This document shows, in pieces, positions 17,607-26,844 of a DNA stretch of 41,708 nucleotides. This DNA comes from an uncultured Acidiphilium sp. (lineage in GTDB: Bacteria > Bacillota > Clostridia > Christensenellales > Borkfalkiaceae), in contig CABUWK010000016.1 in assembly GCA_902495325.1 (NCBI GenBank), positions 1 to 41,708 on the forward strand, given 5' to 3'. The translations under genes were made by a program, and so were the position numbers. The stretch's first letter is position 1, and every line of letters begins with the position of its first letter. Under the pieces are notes generated by a model. That model was not told the DNA's origin and made no database searches. It saw only the letters and a program-made list of their open reading frames with translations.

Positions 17607-19289
17607 ATGAGAAAACCGATATCGTTGATCCTTTCGGGCGTGATCCTTGTTCTCGGACTTGCATCCTGTAAAAACAAGAATTCCGCAGACGGATCCGAAC
17701 ATGTTATTACCGTTTACAGATACACCTCGCTCGGTCTCGACGAGGGAACCGAGGATGCGGCGGTAGAGCGCGCGATCGCCGATAAGTTCTACAAGGATAC
17801 CGGATTTAAGATCAGGCTCGACGTAAAACTTTTCACTCATAGCGAGCTGAAGTCCAAGGTCGATACGAACTGGGCAAAGAAAACCGCCGATATGGACGGC
17901 GTTCTGCATTACGTGTCGGAAGATCACGGCTGCGCGACGTTGTCGTATGCGACGATGAAGAATACGGTGTTCGAAGTGAAAGATCTGCTCGATCGATACG
18001 GACCGAACATCAAAAAATATATGTTTCTGAATGACGAAAACAAAGTTCGTCGGATGTCCTGCTACGTAAAATGCGGCGACGGGTTTAAAATGAATTATCT
18101 TATCGGCGTGCAAAAGGCAGGGCAGTACGGGCTTCTGGTAAGAAAAGATTATATGAAAGCGGTTCGGGACTCTACGGGGATCGATCCCGAAGAATATGAC
18201 GTTACGAACGAAAATTACAAAAATATGAGCTTTTCGGATTTCGAGAAAGTGCTTTACGCCATTCGGGAAAAGTATTCGTCCTCCGAAGTGAAATACCCCA
18301 TCGTCGGCGCTCCGTGGGATATGGATAAAACGCTTGCGAACACGTTCGGGATGAGCGGATACAGCACGCAGAAGGGCGAGGACGGCAGATATGGTCGTCC
18401 GCAATTCGCTCCCCATACCGGAGAATGGCTCGATACGATCCAGAAATGGGCGCACGACGGGATCTGGGAACCGGAATCCACCGGCGTGACCGACGCGCAG
18501 AGGCGCGGGTGGTTCGTCGCGGGGCAGGCGGCGGTATTTGCGGGCGACCCGACCGCGGTCAATCTGATCGCTACCAGGCGGTTGCTTCAGGCGTATGACA
18601 AAAACGCCGAATATATGCTTATCGCGCCGCTTTCGGACGAAAACGGCGTTGTAAGAGGTTATACCGATACTTATTCTCCCGACGGACTGATCATTCCTTC
18701 CAAATCCGACGACGCCGAGATGCTGATCCGGTATATCGATTGGCTTTATTCGGACGTCGAAAACTACGAGCTTGCCGCTTACGGCGTGAAAGGCGTTCAT
18801 TGGACGGAGGGAGAGGACAGAACCGTCGGAGACGCCTGCTACCGGACGTGGGTTTACCCGGACGGAAAAGAAGACGAATACAGCCTGAACGTCCCCTATC
18901 AGGGAAGATACAATATACTCGGCAACGTTTACGTTTCCGACCGTATACGCGGAGATTACAACACGGAGGAAATGAAGTGGTATCATTGTATCGCGAACGA
19001 ATTTCCCGTGTTTCACAGCAACGATCTCGAAGGCATTCATATCGGCAATCCGCCGAGCGAATACAGGGCGGGATATAACTATGTGGACGGACCGTACGTG
19101 GAATCTGTCCGTTCATACGCGTGGGCGGGGATCTATTATAAGAACCCGGATACGGGAAAGCCCGAGAAAGCTTCCGAAACGTTAAGGTCCTATCTTGCGG
19201 CAACAAAAGCGACCCCGAGTTGCGTGGAATATCTGAATTGGCTCAACGACCTCGTCGAAGAAGCCACGGAATTTAAAAAGACACTTTAA
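17607..19289 (+). CDS. Extracellular sugar-binding lipoprotein, LplA-type, first copy
   Basis: Solute-binding subunit for the neighbouring permeases, 560 residues. The signal peptide ends in LGLASC with lipidation at C21. The remainder is a large family-1-like binding protein with ITVYRYTSLG at the start of the mature part, KFYKDTGFKIRLDVKLF, and a C-terminal half with DWLYSDVENYELAAYGVKG and TWVYPDGKEDEY. These proteins are about 500-560 residues in LplA/YtcQ systems. The ATG at 17607 follows a GGGGGGA ribosome site; the ATG at 17592 overlaps that site and is rejected. It is clearly a paralog of the next gene, sharing several motifs in the same order. Confidence 0.88.
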   Translation: MRKPISLILSGVILVLGLASCKNKNSADGSEHVITVYRYTSLGLDEGTEDAAVERAIADKFYKDTGFKIRLDVKLFTHSELKSKVDTNWAKKTADMDGVLHYVSEDHGCATLSYATMKNTVFEVKDLLDRYGPNIKKYMFLNDENKVRRMSCYVKCGDGFKMNYLIGVQKAGQYGLLVRKDYMKAVRDSTGIDPEEYDVTNENYKNMSFSDFEKVLYAIREKYSSSEVKYPIVGAPWDMDKTLANTFGMSGYSTQKGEDGRYGRPQFAPHTGEWLDTIQKWAHDGIWEPESTGVTDAQRRGWFVAGQAAVFAGDPTAVNLIATRRLLQAYDKNAEYMLIAPLSDENGVVRGYTDTYSPDGLIIPSKSDDAEMLIRYIDWLYSDVENYELAAYGVKGVHWTEGEDRTVGDACYRTWVYPDGKEDEYSLNVPYQGRYNILGNVYVSDRIRGDYNTEEMKWYHCIANEFPVFHSNDLEGIHIGNPPSEYRAGYNYVDGPYVESVRSYAWAGIYYKNPDTGKPEKASETLRSYLAATKATPSCVEYLNWLNDLVEEATEFKKTL

Positions 19290-19301
19290 CGATAACGCGA
19301 A

Positions 19302-19383
19302 GGCAGGCGATCCTGCCGGAACGACGGAAGGGGAAACCGCAATCAGGTTTTTCCGGAGAGCGGGCGGTTAATCAACGGTTGAT
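19302..19383 (+). other. Intergenic hairpin and palindrome between the two binding-protein genes
   Basis: GGCAGG-CGAT-CCTGCC (19302-19317) is a perfect 6-bp tetraloop hairpin. ATCAAC-G-GTTGAT (19371-19383) is a perfect inverted repeat. No U-run follows either and no convincing promoter is visible. They may be message-stabilising or regulatory elements; the role is unknown. Confidence 0.35.
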
Positions 19384-19479
19384 CATACCCGAAAAGGTAT
19401 ATAAACAATAAAAAACGTCGCCTTGTGCCGGTCCTTGATCCTTTCGGACGGGTACGACGGCGACAGAACGGAGGAAACT

Positions 19480-21159
19480 ATGAAGAAATCAAAAATATGC
19501 TGTCTGGCATTGGCGGGGATCCTCGGAGCGTCGATGTTTCTGGCGGGTTGCGGAAGTAAAGGTAACGGCGATAAGGATACGACCGTATTGACGATTTATA
19601 AAGCGCGCCCCACCTATATGGTCGACGGAACGCAGGACGACGTTGTGAAAAAAGCGATAGAAGATAAATTCTATCAGGATACCGGAGAAAAGATCTCTCT
19701 TAACGTCAAACTTTATAACGACAACGAGCTTACGCAAAAGGTCGATATCAACTGGAGCAAGAAAAAAGAAGACATGGATGCGGTGATCCATTACATAAGC
19801 GAAGACGTCGGTTCGGCGATCAAAAAATATGCGACCGAAAAGAACACCGTGATCGAGGTTTCGTCTCTTCTTGAAAAAAGCGGAAAGAACATTCTGTCCG
19901 AGATCCGTAAAAACGATACCGATCATATCGGAGAGAGAAGCGCGTATTTCCCCTATTCCGACGGAACCTACGCCATGAATGCCATTCCGTCGATCGAACA
20001 GGAAAAGGGATACGCCATGACGGTGAGAAAGGACTGGATGCGCCAATTGTATAACGAAGGACATTTTTCGTGCGATCCCGAACTGTTCGATACGAGCAAC
20101 GACGAGTACCGGAGCATGACGATCTCGGAGTTCAACGAGTACCTTTATGCCGTAAAACGTTATATCCCCGACGTCCATTATTCGATCGAGGGCGCGCCCT
20201 GGACCATGAACTGGCTTTTAGCGAGTGTTTACGATGCGGATAATTATTCGATCATGTTAGACGAAAACGGTAAATACGCTCCCGCCGAGATGAACGAGAA
20301 CAACGCCGTATTCCTGAATCGGCTCTGGCAATGGGCGAAGGACGGGATCTGGGAAAACGAATCCGCGAGCAGAGCAGATTCTAACCGCGAGACCGATCTT
20401 CTTGCCGGATTTACGGCAGTCTGCTGCACCTATCCGCAGATCGAAAACGTGATCTCTCTTCAGAGAAAGTTTCTTGCCGCCAACCCGACGGGCGAACTTA
20501 TGGTAGTCGCGCCTATCGCGAAAGACGACGGAACGGTTAACGGCTATATGAAACGCCTTCGTGCGTCCAGCGGCGCGATTCTTCCCGATAAGCTCAATTC
20601 CGACAGCGAAATGGTCGTAAAATACATCGATTGGCTGTATTCCGACGTCGAAAACTACGAGCTTGCAAGATACGGGATCAAAGGAGAACATTGGGTAGAA
20701 GGAGACGATTATACGCTGAACGGGAAAACTTACAAGACGTGGGTGTATCCGGACGGAAAGGAAGACGAATTTAATGAAAATCCGCCGTATTCGGGTGAAT
20801 ATCTGATCCTTGAAAACATAAACGTTTCCAACAGACTTCGCGGAGATTATAACACGCTCGAAAAACGGTGGTACGTTCTGGCAACGAACGAGTTTCAGTC
20901 GTACAGCTCCAACGATATAGAGGGCGTCTGGCTGCCGACCATCCCGAGAGATCTGAAATCCGCTTATAACCAGATGACGGGTCCGTACGTGGAGTCTATC
21001 CGCAGCGTTGCCTGGGCAGGGCTCGGCGATAAACCGATCACCGAACTTCTTGCGGAACACAGACCCTGGGCGAGAACTTATTTCCCGGAGATGTTGGCAT
21101 GGTACGACAACAGCATCAAAGCTTCCGTTTCCTACTTTGACCGGGTGTTCAAGGATTGA
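19480..21159 (+). CDS. Extracellular sugar-binding lipoprotein, LplA-type, second copy
   Basis: Second solute-binding lipoprotein, 559 residues, lipobox FLAGC with lipidation at C24. It matches the preceding gene in order and spacing: TIYKARPTYM, KFYQDTGEKISLNVKLYND, VDINWSKKKEDMDAVIHYISED, DWLYSDVENYELARYGIKGEHW, TWVYPDGKEDEFNENPPYSG and GPYVESIRSVAWAG. This is a tandem duplication that has diverged, so the two may bind different oligosaccharides or different chain lengths. Start at 19480 is set by GGAGGAAA; the in-frame ATG at 19423 has no such site. A 190-base gap with hairpins separates it from the first copy, and the glycosidase lipoprotein follows after 21 bases. Confidence 0.88.
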   Translation: MKKSKICCLALAGILGASMFLAGCGSKGNGDKDTTVLTIYKARPTYMVDGTQDDVVKKAIEDKFYQDTGEKISLNVKLYNDNELTQKVDINWSKKKEDMDAVIHYISEDVGSAIKKYATEKNTVIEVSSLLEKSGKNILSEIRKNDTDHIGERSAYFPYSDGTYAMNAIPSIEQEKGYAMTVRKDWMRQLYNEGHFSCDPELFDTSNDEYRSMTISEFNEYLYAVKRYIPDVHYSIEGAPWTMNWLLASVYDADNYSIMLDENGKYAPAEMNENNAVFLNRLWQWAKDGIWENESASRADSNRETDLLAGFTAVCCTYPQIENVISLQRKFLAANPTGELMVVAPIAKDDGTVNGYMKRLRASSGAILPDKLNSDSEMVVKYIDWLYSDVENYELARYGIKGEHWVEGDDYTLNGKTYKTWVYPDGKEDEFNENPPYSGEYLILENINVSNRLRGDYNTLEKRWYVLATNEFQSYSSNDIEGVWLPTIPRDLKSAYNQMTGPYVESIRSVAWAGLGDKPITELLAEHRPWARTYFPEMLAWYDNSIKASVSYFDRVFKD

Positions 21160-21180
21160 TTCGCGACAGGAGGGAAACGG

Positions 21181-22743
21181 ATGAAAAGAACGAAGTTATT
21201 GTCTTTGCTGCTTGCCGGTCTGATGGCGATGTCCGCATTCGGCGTTTTCGGGGGTTGCGGGAACAAAAGTACCGAATCCGTCGATCACGGCGACGTAAAT
21301 GCCAACAGAGAGGTTCCTTCGGACAGTATCACGCTTGAGATCGGGCAGGAGTCGGACGGAAGACAGGTTCGGCTTTTCGGCGCGCAGATGGATCCTCATT
21401 TCCTTTCCGGTTGCGTCGGACGCGAACTTACGAAACCGGACGGCACGACCGTAAAGATCGAAAGATCCGAATGGGAAAACGTGACCCTTCCCCGTCTCAG
21501 AGAGATGGGTATCACGTATATCAGAATGATGGCTCTTCCGAGCTGGTGGGCAAAGGAAGAGGTCTGTTATACAGAGAAAAAATATACGTGGGATTCTCTC
21601 CCGATGCAGGATATTTATCTCATCTGCGACGCGGCGCGGGAACTCGGGATCGATATTTGTTTTACCGTCTGGCTTTGGGACTGCAAGTATGCCCGCTATC
21701 CCGGATACGACTGGGATGACAACGGCAGGAACTGGTGTCTGCCCGATCCGGACGGAGGGAATACCGTTATGGCGGAAGTCGTTGCGGATTGCCTTAAATA
21801 CCTTATCGAAGAAAAGGGATATACGAACATCAAGTATTTTACCCCTGTGAACGAACCGAACTCTACGTTCGGTTATCCCTATACCGCAACGGGTCTTGCC
21901 TACGGTGCGTACGATGAGATGTGCCGCGAGATAGACAGAGTCTTTAAAGAAAAAGGCATCAGAGATAAGCTGAAATTCAATCTCGGCGATTCTTCTACCG
22001 GCGACGGGGGAACCTGGTTCGAATCTACAGCGGAAAGTCTTTATGCCGACGGCGTTGCGGATATCGTAAATACCCATTGGTATAATTACGACGAATCGTG
22101 TACCAATAAAAAACTTCAGGATCCCGACGTTCTGACCTCTCCGGCAAGGTGTATTTCGATCGCGAAGGAGTATAACGCGCCCGTTGCGTTCGGCGAATAC
22201 GGAGCGTATATCAATAACGAGGACAACGCGACGAGGGCGTATGATCTTGTTAAAATTGCCGCAAATATGTGGCATGACGGCGCGGTCGGTATGAGTTACT
22301 GGAGATTACAGAGCGATATGTGGAATTGGGACAGAGACAATCCGGACGCCTCGCCGTATTTTCTCGGTCTCTGGAAGAGCGCAGACGGCGACTATGCCTG
22401 CAGACCTTCCTATTACACCTATTCGCTGATGACCAGATTTATCAAGAACGGAATGGATATCTACAATATAGAGATGAGTGACGACGACGTGGTTGCGGTC
22501 GCATTCAGGAAGGGCGATCAATGGACGTATCTGATCGTTAACGATTCCAAAACGGAGACGAAGAAATTCTCTTTCCTGAACAATACCAAATTCCCCGCCT
22601 CGCTCGAAAAATACACGTACGAAGTGAATGCCGCGCCTACGGATAATAAGGCGATCCCGTCAAGCGGAAGCGTTACTCCGAACGGAAGAGTGCTGACCGA
22701 TTCGATCGCGCCGCACAGCATTATAGTTTATTCGAACGTGTAA
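21181..22743 (+). CDS. Surface lipoprotein glycosidase of clan GH-A, family uncertain
   Basis: A 520-residue exported glycosidase with lipobox FGGC and lipidation at C26. The TIM barrel starts near residue 95 (LPRLREMGITYIRMM). It shows the predicted acid/base E225 in TPVNEPNS, a HWYNYD strand (299-304) and the predicted nucleophile E339 in AFGEYGAY. A short beta-sandwich domain forms the C-terminus, as in GH5, GH30 or GH39 enzymes. The aromatic-rich loop WLWDCKYARYPGYDWDD probably lines the substrate cleft. The substrate is not readable from sequence; the locus suggests a mannose- and rhamnose-containing or acetylated plant glycan. AGGAGG precedes the ATG. It ends the plus-strand operon; a terminator follows. 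Confidence 0.78.
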   Translation: MKRTKLLSLLLAGLMAMSAFGVFGGCGNKSTESVDHGDVNANREVPSDSITLEIGQESDGRQVRLFGAQMDPHFLSGCVGRELTKPDGTTVKIERSEWENVTLPRLREMGITYIRMMALPSWWAKEEVCYTEKKYTWDSLPMQDIYLICDAARELGIDICFTVWLWDCKYARYPGYDWDDNGRNWCLPDPDGGNTVMAEVVADCLKYLIEEKGYTNIKYFTPVNEPNSTFGYPYTATGLAYGAYDEMCREIDRVFKEKGIRDKLKFNLGDSSTGDGGTWFESTAESLYADGVADIVNTHWYNYDESCTNKKLQDPDVLTSPARCISIAKEYNAPVAFGEYGAYINNEDNATRAYDLVKIAANMWHDGAVGMSYWRLQSDMWNWDRDNPDASPYFLGLWKSADGDYACRPSYYTYSLMTRFIKNGMDIYNIEMSDDDVVAVAFRKGDQWTYLIVNDSKTETKKFSFLNNTKFPASLEKYTYEVNAAPTDNKAIPSSGSVTPNGRVLTDSIAPHSIIVYSNV

Positions 22744-22767
22744 CGTTACCGATTGTATTTACAAACG

Positions 22768-22809
22768 AAAAGGCGGATGACTGCAAATTTACAGTTATCC
22801 GTCTTTTTG
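22768..22809 (+). terminator. Terminator of the plus-strand glycan operon
   Basis: AAAGGCGGAT and ACTG pair with CAGT and ATCCGTCTTT around an AAATTT loop, followed by a run of T. It begins 25 bases after the stop codon of the last glycosidase gene. Confidence 0.88.
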
Positions 22810-22903
22810 ATAGATTCTCGTTTGAAGTACGACCGGTACGTCTGCATACGCCTTTACCGAAAATCGACAAAAATATCGGCGTCAGACTATTTTTGCGCAA
22901 ACG

Positions 22904-22935
22904 AAAAGGAACCGCGGGTTCGACCACGGTTCCTT
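22904..22935 (-). terminator. Terminator of tRNA-Ala
   Basis: On the minus strand AAGGAACCG pairs with CGGTTCCTT, with a TCGAA-containing loop, and is followed by TTTTCGTTT. It begins directly after the encoded CCA end of the tRNA. Confidence 0.8.
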
Positions 22936-22936
22936 A

Positions 22937-23012
22937 TGGTGGAGATAATCGGACTCGAACCGACGGCCTATGCGTTGCGAACGCATCGCTCTACCAACTG
23001 AGCCATATCCCC
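22937..23012 (-). tRNA. tRNA-Ala, anticodon CGC
   Basis: A full cloverleaf on the minus strand. The acceptor GGGGATA pairs with TATCTCC and contains G3:U70, the main alanine identity element. The D-arm region is GCTCAGTTGGTAGAGC, the anticodon stem ATGCG/CGCAT with loop TTCGCAA gives anticodon CGC (codon GCG), and the T-arm carries GGTTCGAGTCC. Discriminator A is followed by an encoded CCA (22937-22939). It has its own promoter and terminator. Confidence 0.96.
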
Positions 23013-23044
23013 ATGTTGCACGCTCTTTTCAAAAGTGCTAATAT

Positions 23045-23073
23045 AGTATAGCACGCCTTTTTGTTTTTGGCAA
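23045..23073 (-). promoter_or_regulatory. Promoter of tRNA-Ala
   Basis: On the minus strand TTGCCA (23068-23073) and TATACT (23045-23050) are separated by 17 bases, about 30 bases before the tRNA 5' end. Confidence 0.75.
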
Positions 23074-23290
23074 CAAAAAACGGGCGGTTTTTGCGAAAAA
23101 ATTCAAAAAAAATCGCGCTCTGCGGAAAACGACGGCGGAAATGCGTTTGTCTGTTCCGTTATGCCAGACAAGAGTAATACGAACCTTGCCTGGTATGGTT
23201 CGGCGGTTTCGGATTCGGCGGTCGTTGCGGGCGGAATATCGGCGGGGTGGCGGCGCATAAAATAGAACGAAGCAATATGCTCGAGGTTCT
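23074..23290. other. Gap between tRNA-Ala promoter and dapF, no gene seen
   Basis: No open frame with a ribosome site and no RNA gene was recognised here. A GTCTG/CAGAC inverted repeat is present near 23148-23169, and a possible -10 TAAAAT lies near 23259 upstream of dapF without a clear -35 element. Confidence 0.4.
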
Positions 23291-24124
23291 ATGAGATTTG
23301 TGAAGATGCAGGCGACCGGCAACGATTACGTTTACGTGACGGAAAACGAAACGGAGGGGAAGGATCTTTCTGCTCTCGCGGCGGAAGTTTCCGATCGCAG
23401 AACGGGGATCGGCAGCGACGGGCTGATCGTGTTGGCGGCGGCAGGCGGCGGGGAAGAAAAGGAGTACGAATTGAAAATGCGGATCTTCAACGCCGACGGA
23501 AGCGAAGGCGTAACGTGCGGCAACGGCGTCCGGTGCGCGGCAAAGTTCGCTTATGAAAAAATGGGGATTACGGTAAATCCCATGCGGGTGCTTACAGGTT
23601 CCGGCATTCGTTCGGTTCGCATGATGGAAAGCGACGGGAAAATCGTATACGCCGAAGCGGAAATGGGGAAACCGCATACCTTCGCTCTGGATCCGCGGCA
23701 GCGGGCATGTATGGAGGAAGTCGGTTTATATGTCGATTATCGCTCGATTATTCCCGTAAATGTCGGGAATTTACACCTCGTTTTTTTCGAGGAAAACGAA
23801 AAAAGCCCCCTGATGCTCGCAAAGCTTGTGGAAAGCGGCGGCGCATTTCCGGACGGGATCAACATCGAACAGGCAAGGGCGATCCCTGGGGGATTCGCCG
23901 TCCGCGTGACGGAACGAGGCAGCGGGGAAACGTTTTCCTGCGGGAGCGGAGCCGTAGCGGTGGCGTATGCCGCGTTGCAAACCGCGCGCGCCGCGGCGGA
24001 AGACGGAAAAAGGGGGATCGGGGTCGGAATGCGCGGCGGAAGGCTTCAGGTCCGCTTCGAAGGAGAAACGGCGTATCTGAGAGGAAAAATCGAGGAGGTT
24101 TTTACGGGGAATTATGAAATATAA
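23291..24124 (+). CDS. dapF: Diaminopimelate epimerase
   Basis: Converts LL-diaminopimelate to the meso form used for peptidoglycan and lysine. The 277-residue protein has the duplicated fold with both catalytic cysteines: C76 in VTCGNGVRC and C217 in FSCGSGA. The N-terminal KMQATGNDYVYV and the GIGSDGLIVL segment are family signatures, and FPDGINIEQ is a slight variant of the usual FPxxxN motif. Start at 23291 follows a modest GAGG. It overlaps dapL by 11 bases, so the two steps around LL-DAP are translationally coupled. Confidence 0.95.
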   Translation: MRFVKMQATGNDYVYVTENETEGKDLSALAAEVSDRRTGIGSDGLIVLAAAGGGEEKEYELKMRIFNADGSEGVTCGNGVRCAAKFAYEKMGITVNPMRVLTGSGIRSVRMMESDGKIVYAEAEMGKPHTFALDPRQRACMEEVGLYVDYRSIIPVNVGNLHLVFFEENEKSPLMLAKLVESGGAFPDGINIEQARAIPGGFAVRVTERGSGETFSCGSGAVAVAYAALQTARAAAEDGKRGIGVGMRGGRLQVRFEGETAYLRGKIEEVFTGNYEI

Positions 24125-25283
24125 CCGATATCTCGAGGATATGTGTTCCCGCTATTGTTTCGACGCCTTAAAAGAAAGCGTTGCGGCATATAAGGCGGCG
24201 AATCCGGGGAAAAGAGTGATCGATCTCGGTGTGGGAGACGTCTGTCTGCCGTTGCCGCATGCGGTGGGAAGCGCCATGTCGCGGGCGAGTATCGAGCTGT
24301 GCGGCAGGGAAACTTTCCGCGGATATCCGCCGGGAAGCGGATATTCTTTTCTGAAGCGGAAGATCGCGGAATCGTATGCCGCCGAGGGGATCCCGCTCGG
24401 GGAAGACGAGATCTTTATTTCCGACGGGACGAAGAGCGACCTGTCCCGTATCTGCGATCTGTTCGGGAAAGTTTCCGTCGTCTTGCCTTCCCCTTGTTAT
24501 CCCGCCGTCAGAGACGTGAATCTGTCCGTCGGGAACGACGTGCATGAGTTCTGCGCGGGAAAGGAAAACGATTTCGTGCCGTCTCCGCCTTACGGGAAGC
24601 GTTACGACGTTGTGTGGCTGTGTTCTCCGAACAATCCGACGGGCGGTGCGTTTTCTTTCGACGCCGTCCGCAAATGGGTCGATTACGCTTTATCGTGCGG
24701 GGCGGTGATCGTGTACGACGGCGCGTATGCCGATTATTTAAGCGATCGCTATCCGAAGTCCGTTTACAAAGACCCGCGGGCGAAACGTTGCGCGATCGAA
24801 CTCCGGTCGTTCTCCAAAGGCGCCGCCTTTACGGGGGTGAGGTGCGGTTACGTCGTCGTCCCCCGGGCTTTGGGGGAATACAACAGGCTGATGAAGCGGA
24901 ATATCGGGTGCAAGTTCAACGGCGTTTCCTATGTGACGCAACGCGGCGCCGAGGCGACTTTTCTGCCCGAAGCGAAGGGCGTTTACCGCGGTTATATCGG
25001 TTTTTATAAAACCAACGCGGAAATCGTTAAAAACGCTTTCAAAAATAAAAATTTGTGGTATAATATTTGTGACGGATCTCCTTACGTGTTTGCGGAGATC
25101 CCGGAAGGGCTTTCTTCGGCGGATTTCTGCGGAAAACTGCTTGCCGGAAAAGGAGTGGTCGCAACGCCGGGTGACGGGTTCGGCAGCGGGGGCGAAGGCT
25201 TTATCCGTCTTTCCGCTTTCTGCACGCGGGAAGAAGCCTTTGCGGCGAGCGATGCGCTCGATTCGTTTTTAAACGGTCTTTAA
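24114..25283 (+). CDS. dapL: LL-diaminopimelate aminotransferase
   Basis: PLP-dependent enzyme that makes LL-diaminopimelate directly from tetrahydrodipicolinate and glutamate, bypassing the acylated intermediates of the classical pathway. The 389-residue protein has the fold-type I motifs: FRGYPPGSGYSFLK, the substrate-side CSPNNPTGGAFS, VYDGAYADY, and the PLP lysine K235 in RSFSKGAAFTGVRCGY. Length and these segments match DapL better than general aspartate aminotransferases. AGGAGG lies within the end of dapF. Product and substrate link it directly to DapF, its overlapping partner. Confidence 0.93.
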   Translation: MKYNRYLEDMCSRYCFDALKESVAAYKAANPGKRVIDLGVGDVCLPLPHAVGSAMSRASIELCGRETFRGYPPGSGYSFLKRKIAESYAAEGIPLGEDEIFISDGTKSDLSRICDLFGKVSVVLPSPCYPAVRDVNLSVGNDVHEFCAGKENDFVPSPPYGKRYDVVWLCSPNNPTGGAFSFDAVRKWVDYALSCGAVIVYDGAYADYLSDRYPKSVYKDPRAKRCAIELRSFSKGAAFTGVRCGYVVVPRALGEYNRLMKRNIGCKFNGVSYVTQRGAEATFLPEAKGVYRGYIGFYKTNAEIVKNAFKNKNLWYNICDGSPYVFAEIPEGLSSADFCGKLLAGKGVVATPGDGFGSGGEGFIRLSAFCTREEAFAASDALDSFLNGL

Positions 25284-25377
25284 GTCGATAAATAAGCTAT
25301 TTGCGGTATTTTCGCCGTGAGAACCGCGGTGAAAAGGAAGCGGTCTCCGGCTTGAACGCGGAGAAAAGGAAAAACAA

Positions 25378-26844
25378 ATGAAAAGGAAATGCGGTATTTT
25401 AATGCCCGTGTTTTCCCTTCCGGGGAAATACGGGATCGGAACGTTCGGAAAGGAAGCGAAGGATTTTATCGATTATCTTTTCCGCGCGAAGCAGAACGTG
25501 TGGCAGATGCTGCCCTTAGGGAGAACGACGTTCGGAGACAGTCCTTATCAGCCTATGGCGGACGGGTCGCTGAATCCCTATTTCGCCGATCTCGACGATT
25601 TATACGAAAAAGGGCTTTTAACGAAAGCGGAACTGAGATCGGCGGCGTGCGAGGTCGGCGAAATCGATTACGGTAAACTCTATCGGGAAAGGTATCCTCT
25701 TCTGAGAAAGGCTTATTCCCGCTTTGAAAAAACGGAGGAGTTCTATCGATTTTCGAAAAAGAGCGACGTGAGAAAATACAGTGCGTTCGCCGCGCTGAAA
25801 GACGTGTTCTCCCGTTCGTTCGATCTGTTTCCGAAAGAGTATAAATACTATGACGATCGGCTTATAGCGCGGGTTATCCGCGAGTACGGAGACGAGTTTT
25901 ATTTCCATGTTTTTACGCAGTATATCCTATACGGGCAATTTTTCCGCCTGAAGGAATATGCGGAAGAAAAGGGGATCTCTCTGGTCGGAGATCTTCCTCT
26001 TTACGCCGCTTACGACGGGGCGGACGTGTGGTCTTCCTCCGAAAATTTCCGGCTGAACGAAGATCTGAAACCGACGGAAGTCGCCGGGGTCCCGCCCGAT
26101 TATTTCAGCGCGGACGGTCAACTTTGGGGCAATCCGGTTTATAACTACGAGGAAATGGAGAAAAACGGGTATCGCTGGTGGAAAAATCGCCTGAAAACGG
26201 CGCTTTCCTTTTACGATATCGTCCGGATCGATCACTTCCGCGGGCTCGATCGTTATTGGGCGATTCCTTACGGAAGTCCGGCGAAAGAAGGCGGTTGGAA
26301 GCTTTGCCCCGGGCGGGAGATCCTGCGCGGATTTTCTCCGGCGAAGCTTATTGCGGAAGATCTCGGCACGATCGACGACGGCGTGCGCTCGCTGATAAAC
26401 GACACGAAACTGCGCGGGATGAAAGTTCTTCTCTTTGCGCTGGACGGAAATCCGCAGAATCCGTATCTGCCCGAAAATATTCCGTATCGGTCGGTCTGCT
26501 ATACGGGCACGCACGACAACGATACCGTGGCGGGATTGAGAGAGAAGCTTCCGGAAGGAGAGCGCGAACGTTTCGACTGCGCCGCGAAAGAAGCTTTCCG
26601 GAAGATCGGGGTGAAATATGTGAAAACGGAACGCGGTGCGAGCCGCGCTTTCGTCAAGGCGGCGTTTGCCAGCAAAGCGGAGATCGCCGTCGTTCCCTTT
26701 GCGGACGTGAAAGGGCTCGGGAACAAATACCGCATCAATACCCCTTCGACCGTGGGAAACTGGCGCGTGCGTTTTCCGAAAAGAATGTTCGACGGGAAAA
26801 GCGCGGAATTTTTAGCCGCGCTTGCCGAGAAATATGACAGATAA
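25378..26844 (+). CDS. malQ: 4-alpha-glucanotransferase (amylomaltase, GH77)
   Basis: Transfers alpha-1,4-glucan segments between malto-oligosaccharides, in glycogen or maltodextrin use. The 488-residue protein is the short bacterial type. The three catalytic acids are present: D285 in VRIDHFRG (nucleophile), E327 in IAEDLG (acid/base) and D380 in GTHDND. The N-terminal GILMPVFSLPGKYGIGTFG and LPLGRTTFGDSPYQ are GH77 hallmarks. GGAGAAAAGG precedes the ATG. It lies 94 bases behind dapL in the same direction and converges on the opp operon through a shared terminator. Confidence 0.96.
   Translation: MKRKCGILMPVFSLPGKYGIGTFGKEAKDFIDYLFRAKQNVWQMLPLGRTTFGDSPYQPMADGSLNPYFADLDDLYEKGLLTKAELRSAACEVGEIDYGKLYRERYPLLRKAYSRFEKTEEFYRFSKKSDVRKYSAFAALKDVFSRSFDLFPKEYKYYDDRLIARVIREYGDEFYFHVFTQYILYGQFFRLKEYAEEKGISLVGDLPLYAAYDGADVWSSSENFRLNEDLKPTEVAGVPPDYFSADGQLWGNPVYNYEEMEKNGYRWWKNRLKTALSFYDIVRIDHFRGLDRYWAIPYGSPAKEGGWKLCPGREILRGFSPAKLIAEDLGTIDDGVRSLINDTKLRGMKVLLFALDGNPQNPYLPENIPYRSVCYTGTHDNDTVAGLREKLPEGERERFDCAAKEAFRKIGVKYVKTERGASRAFVKAAFASKAEIAVVPFADVKGLGNKYRINTPSTVGNWRVRFPKRMFDGKSAEFLAALAEKYDR

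Noticed and set aside
17466..19040. Long antisense frame opposite the first sugar-binding protein
   Set aside because: Low-complexity Arg/His-rich translation without domain or ribosome site; the plus-strand lipoprotein gene is well supported.
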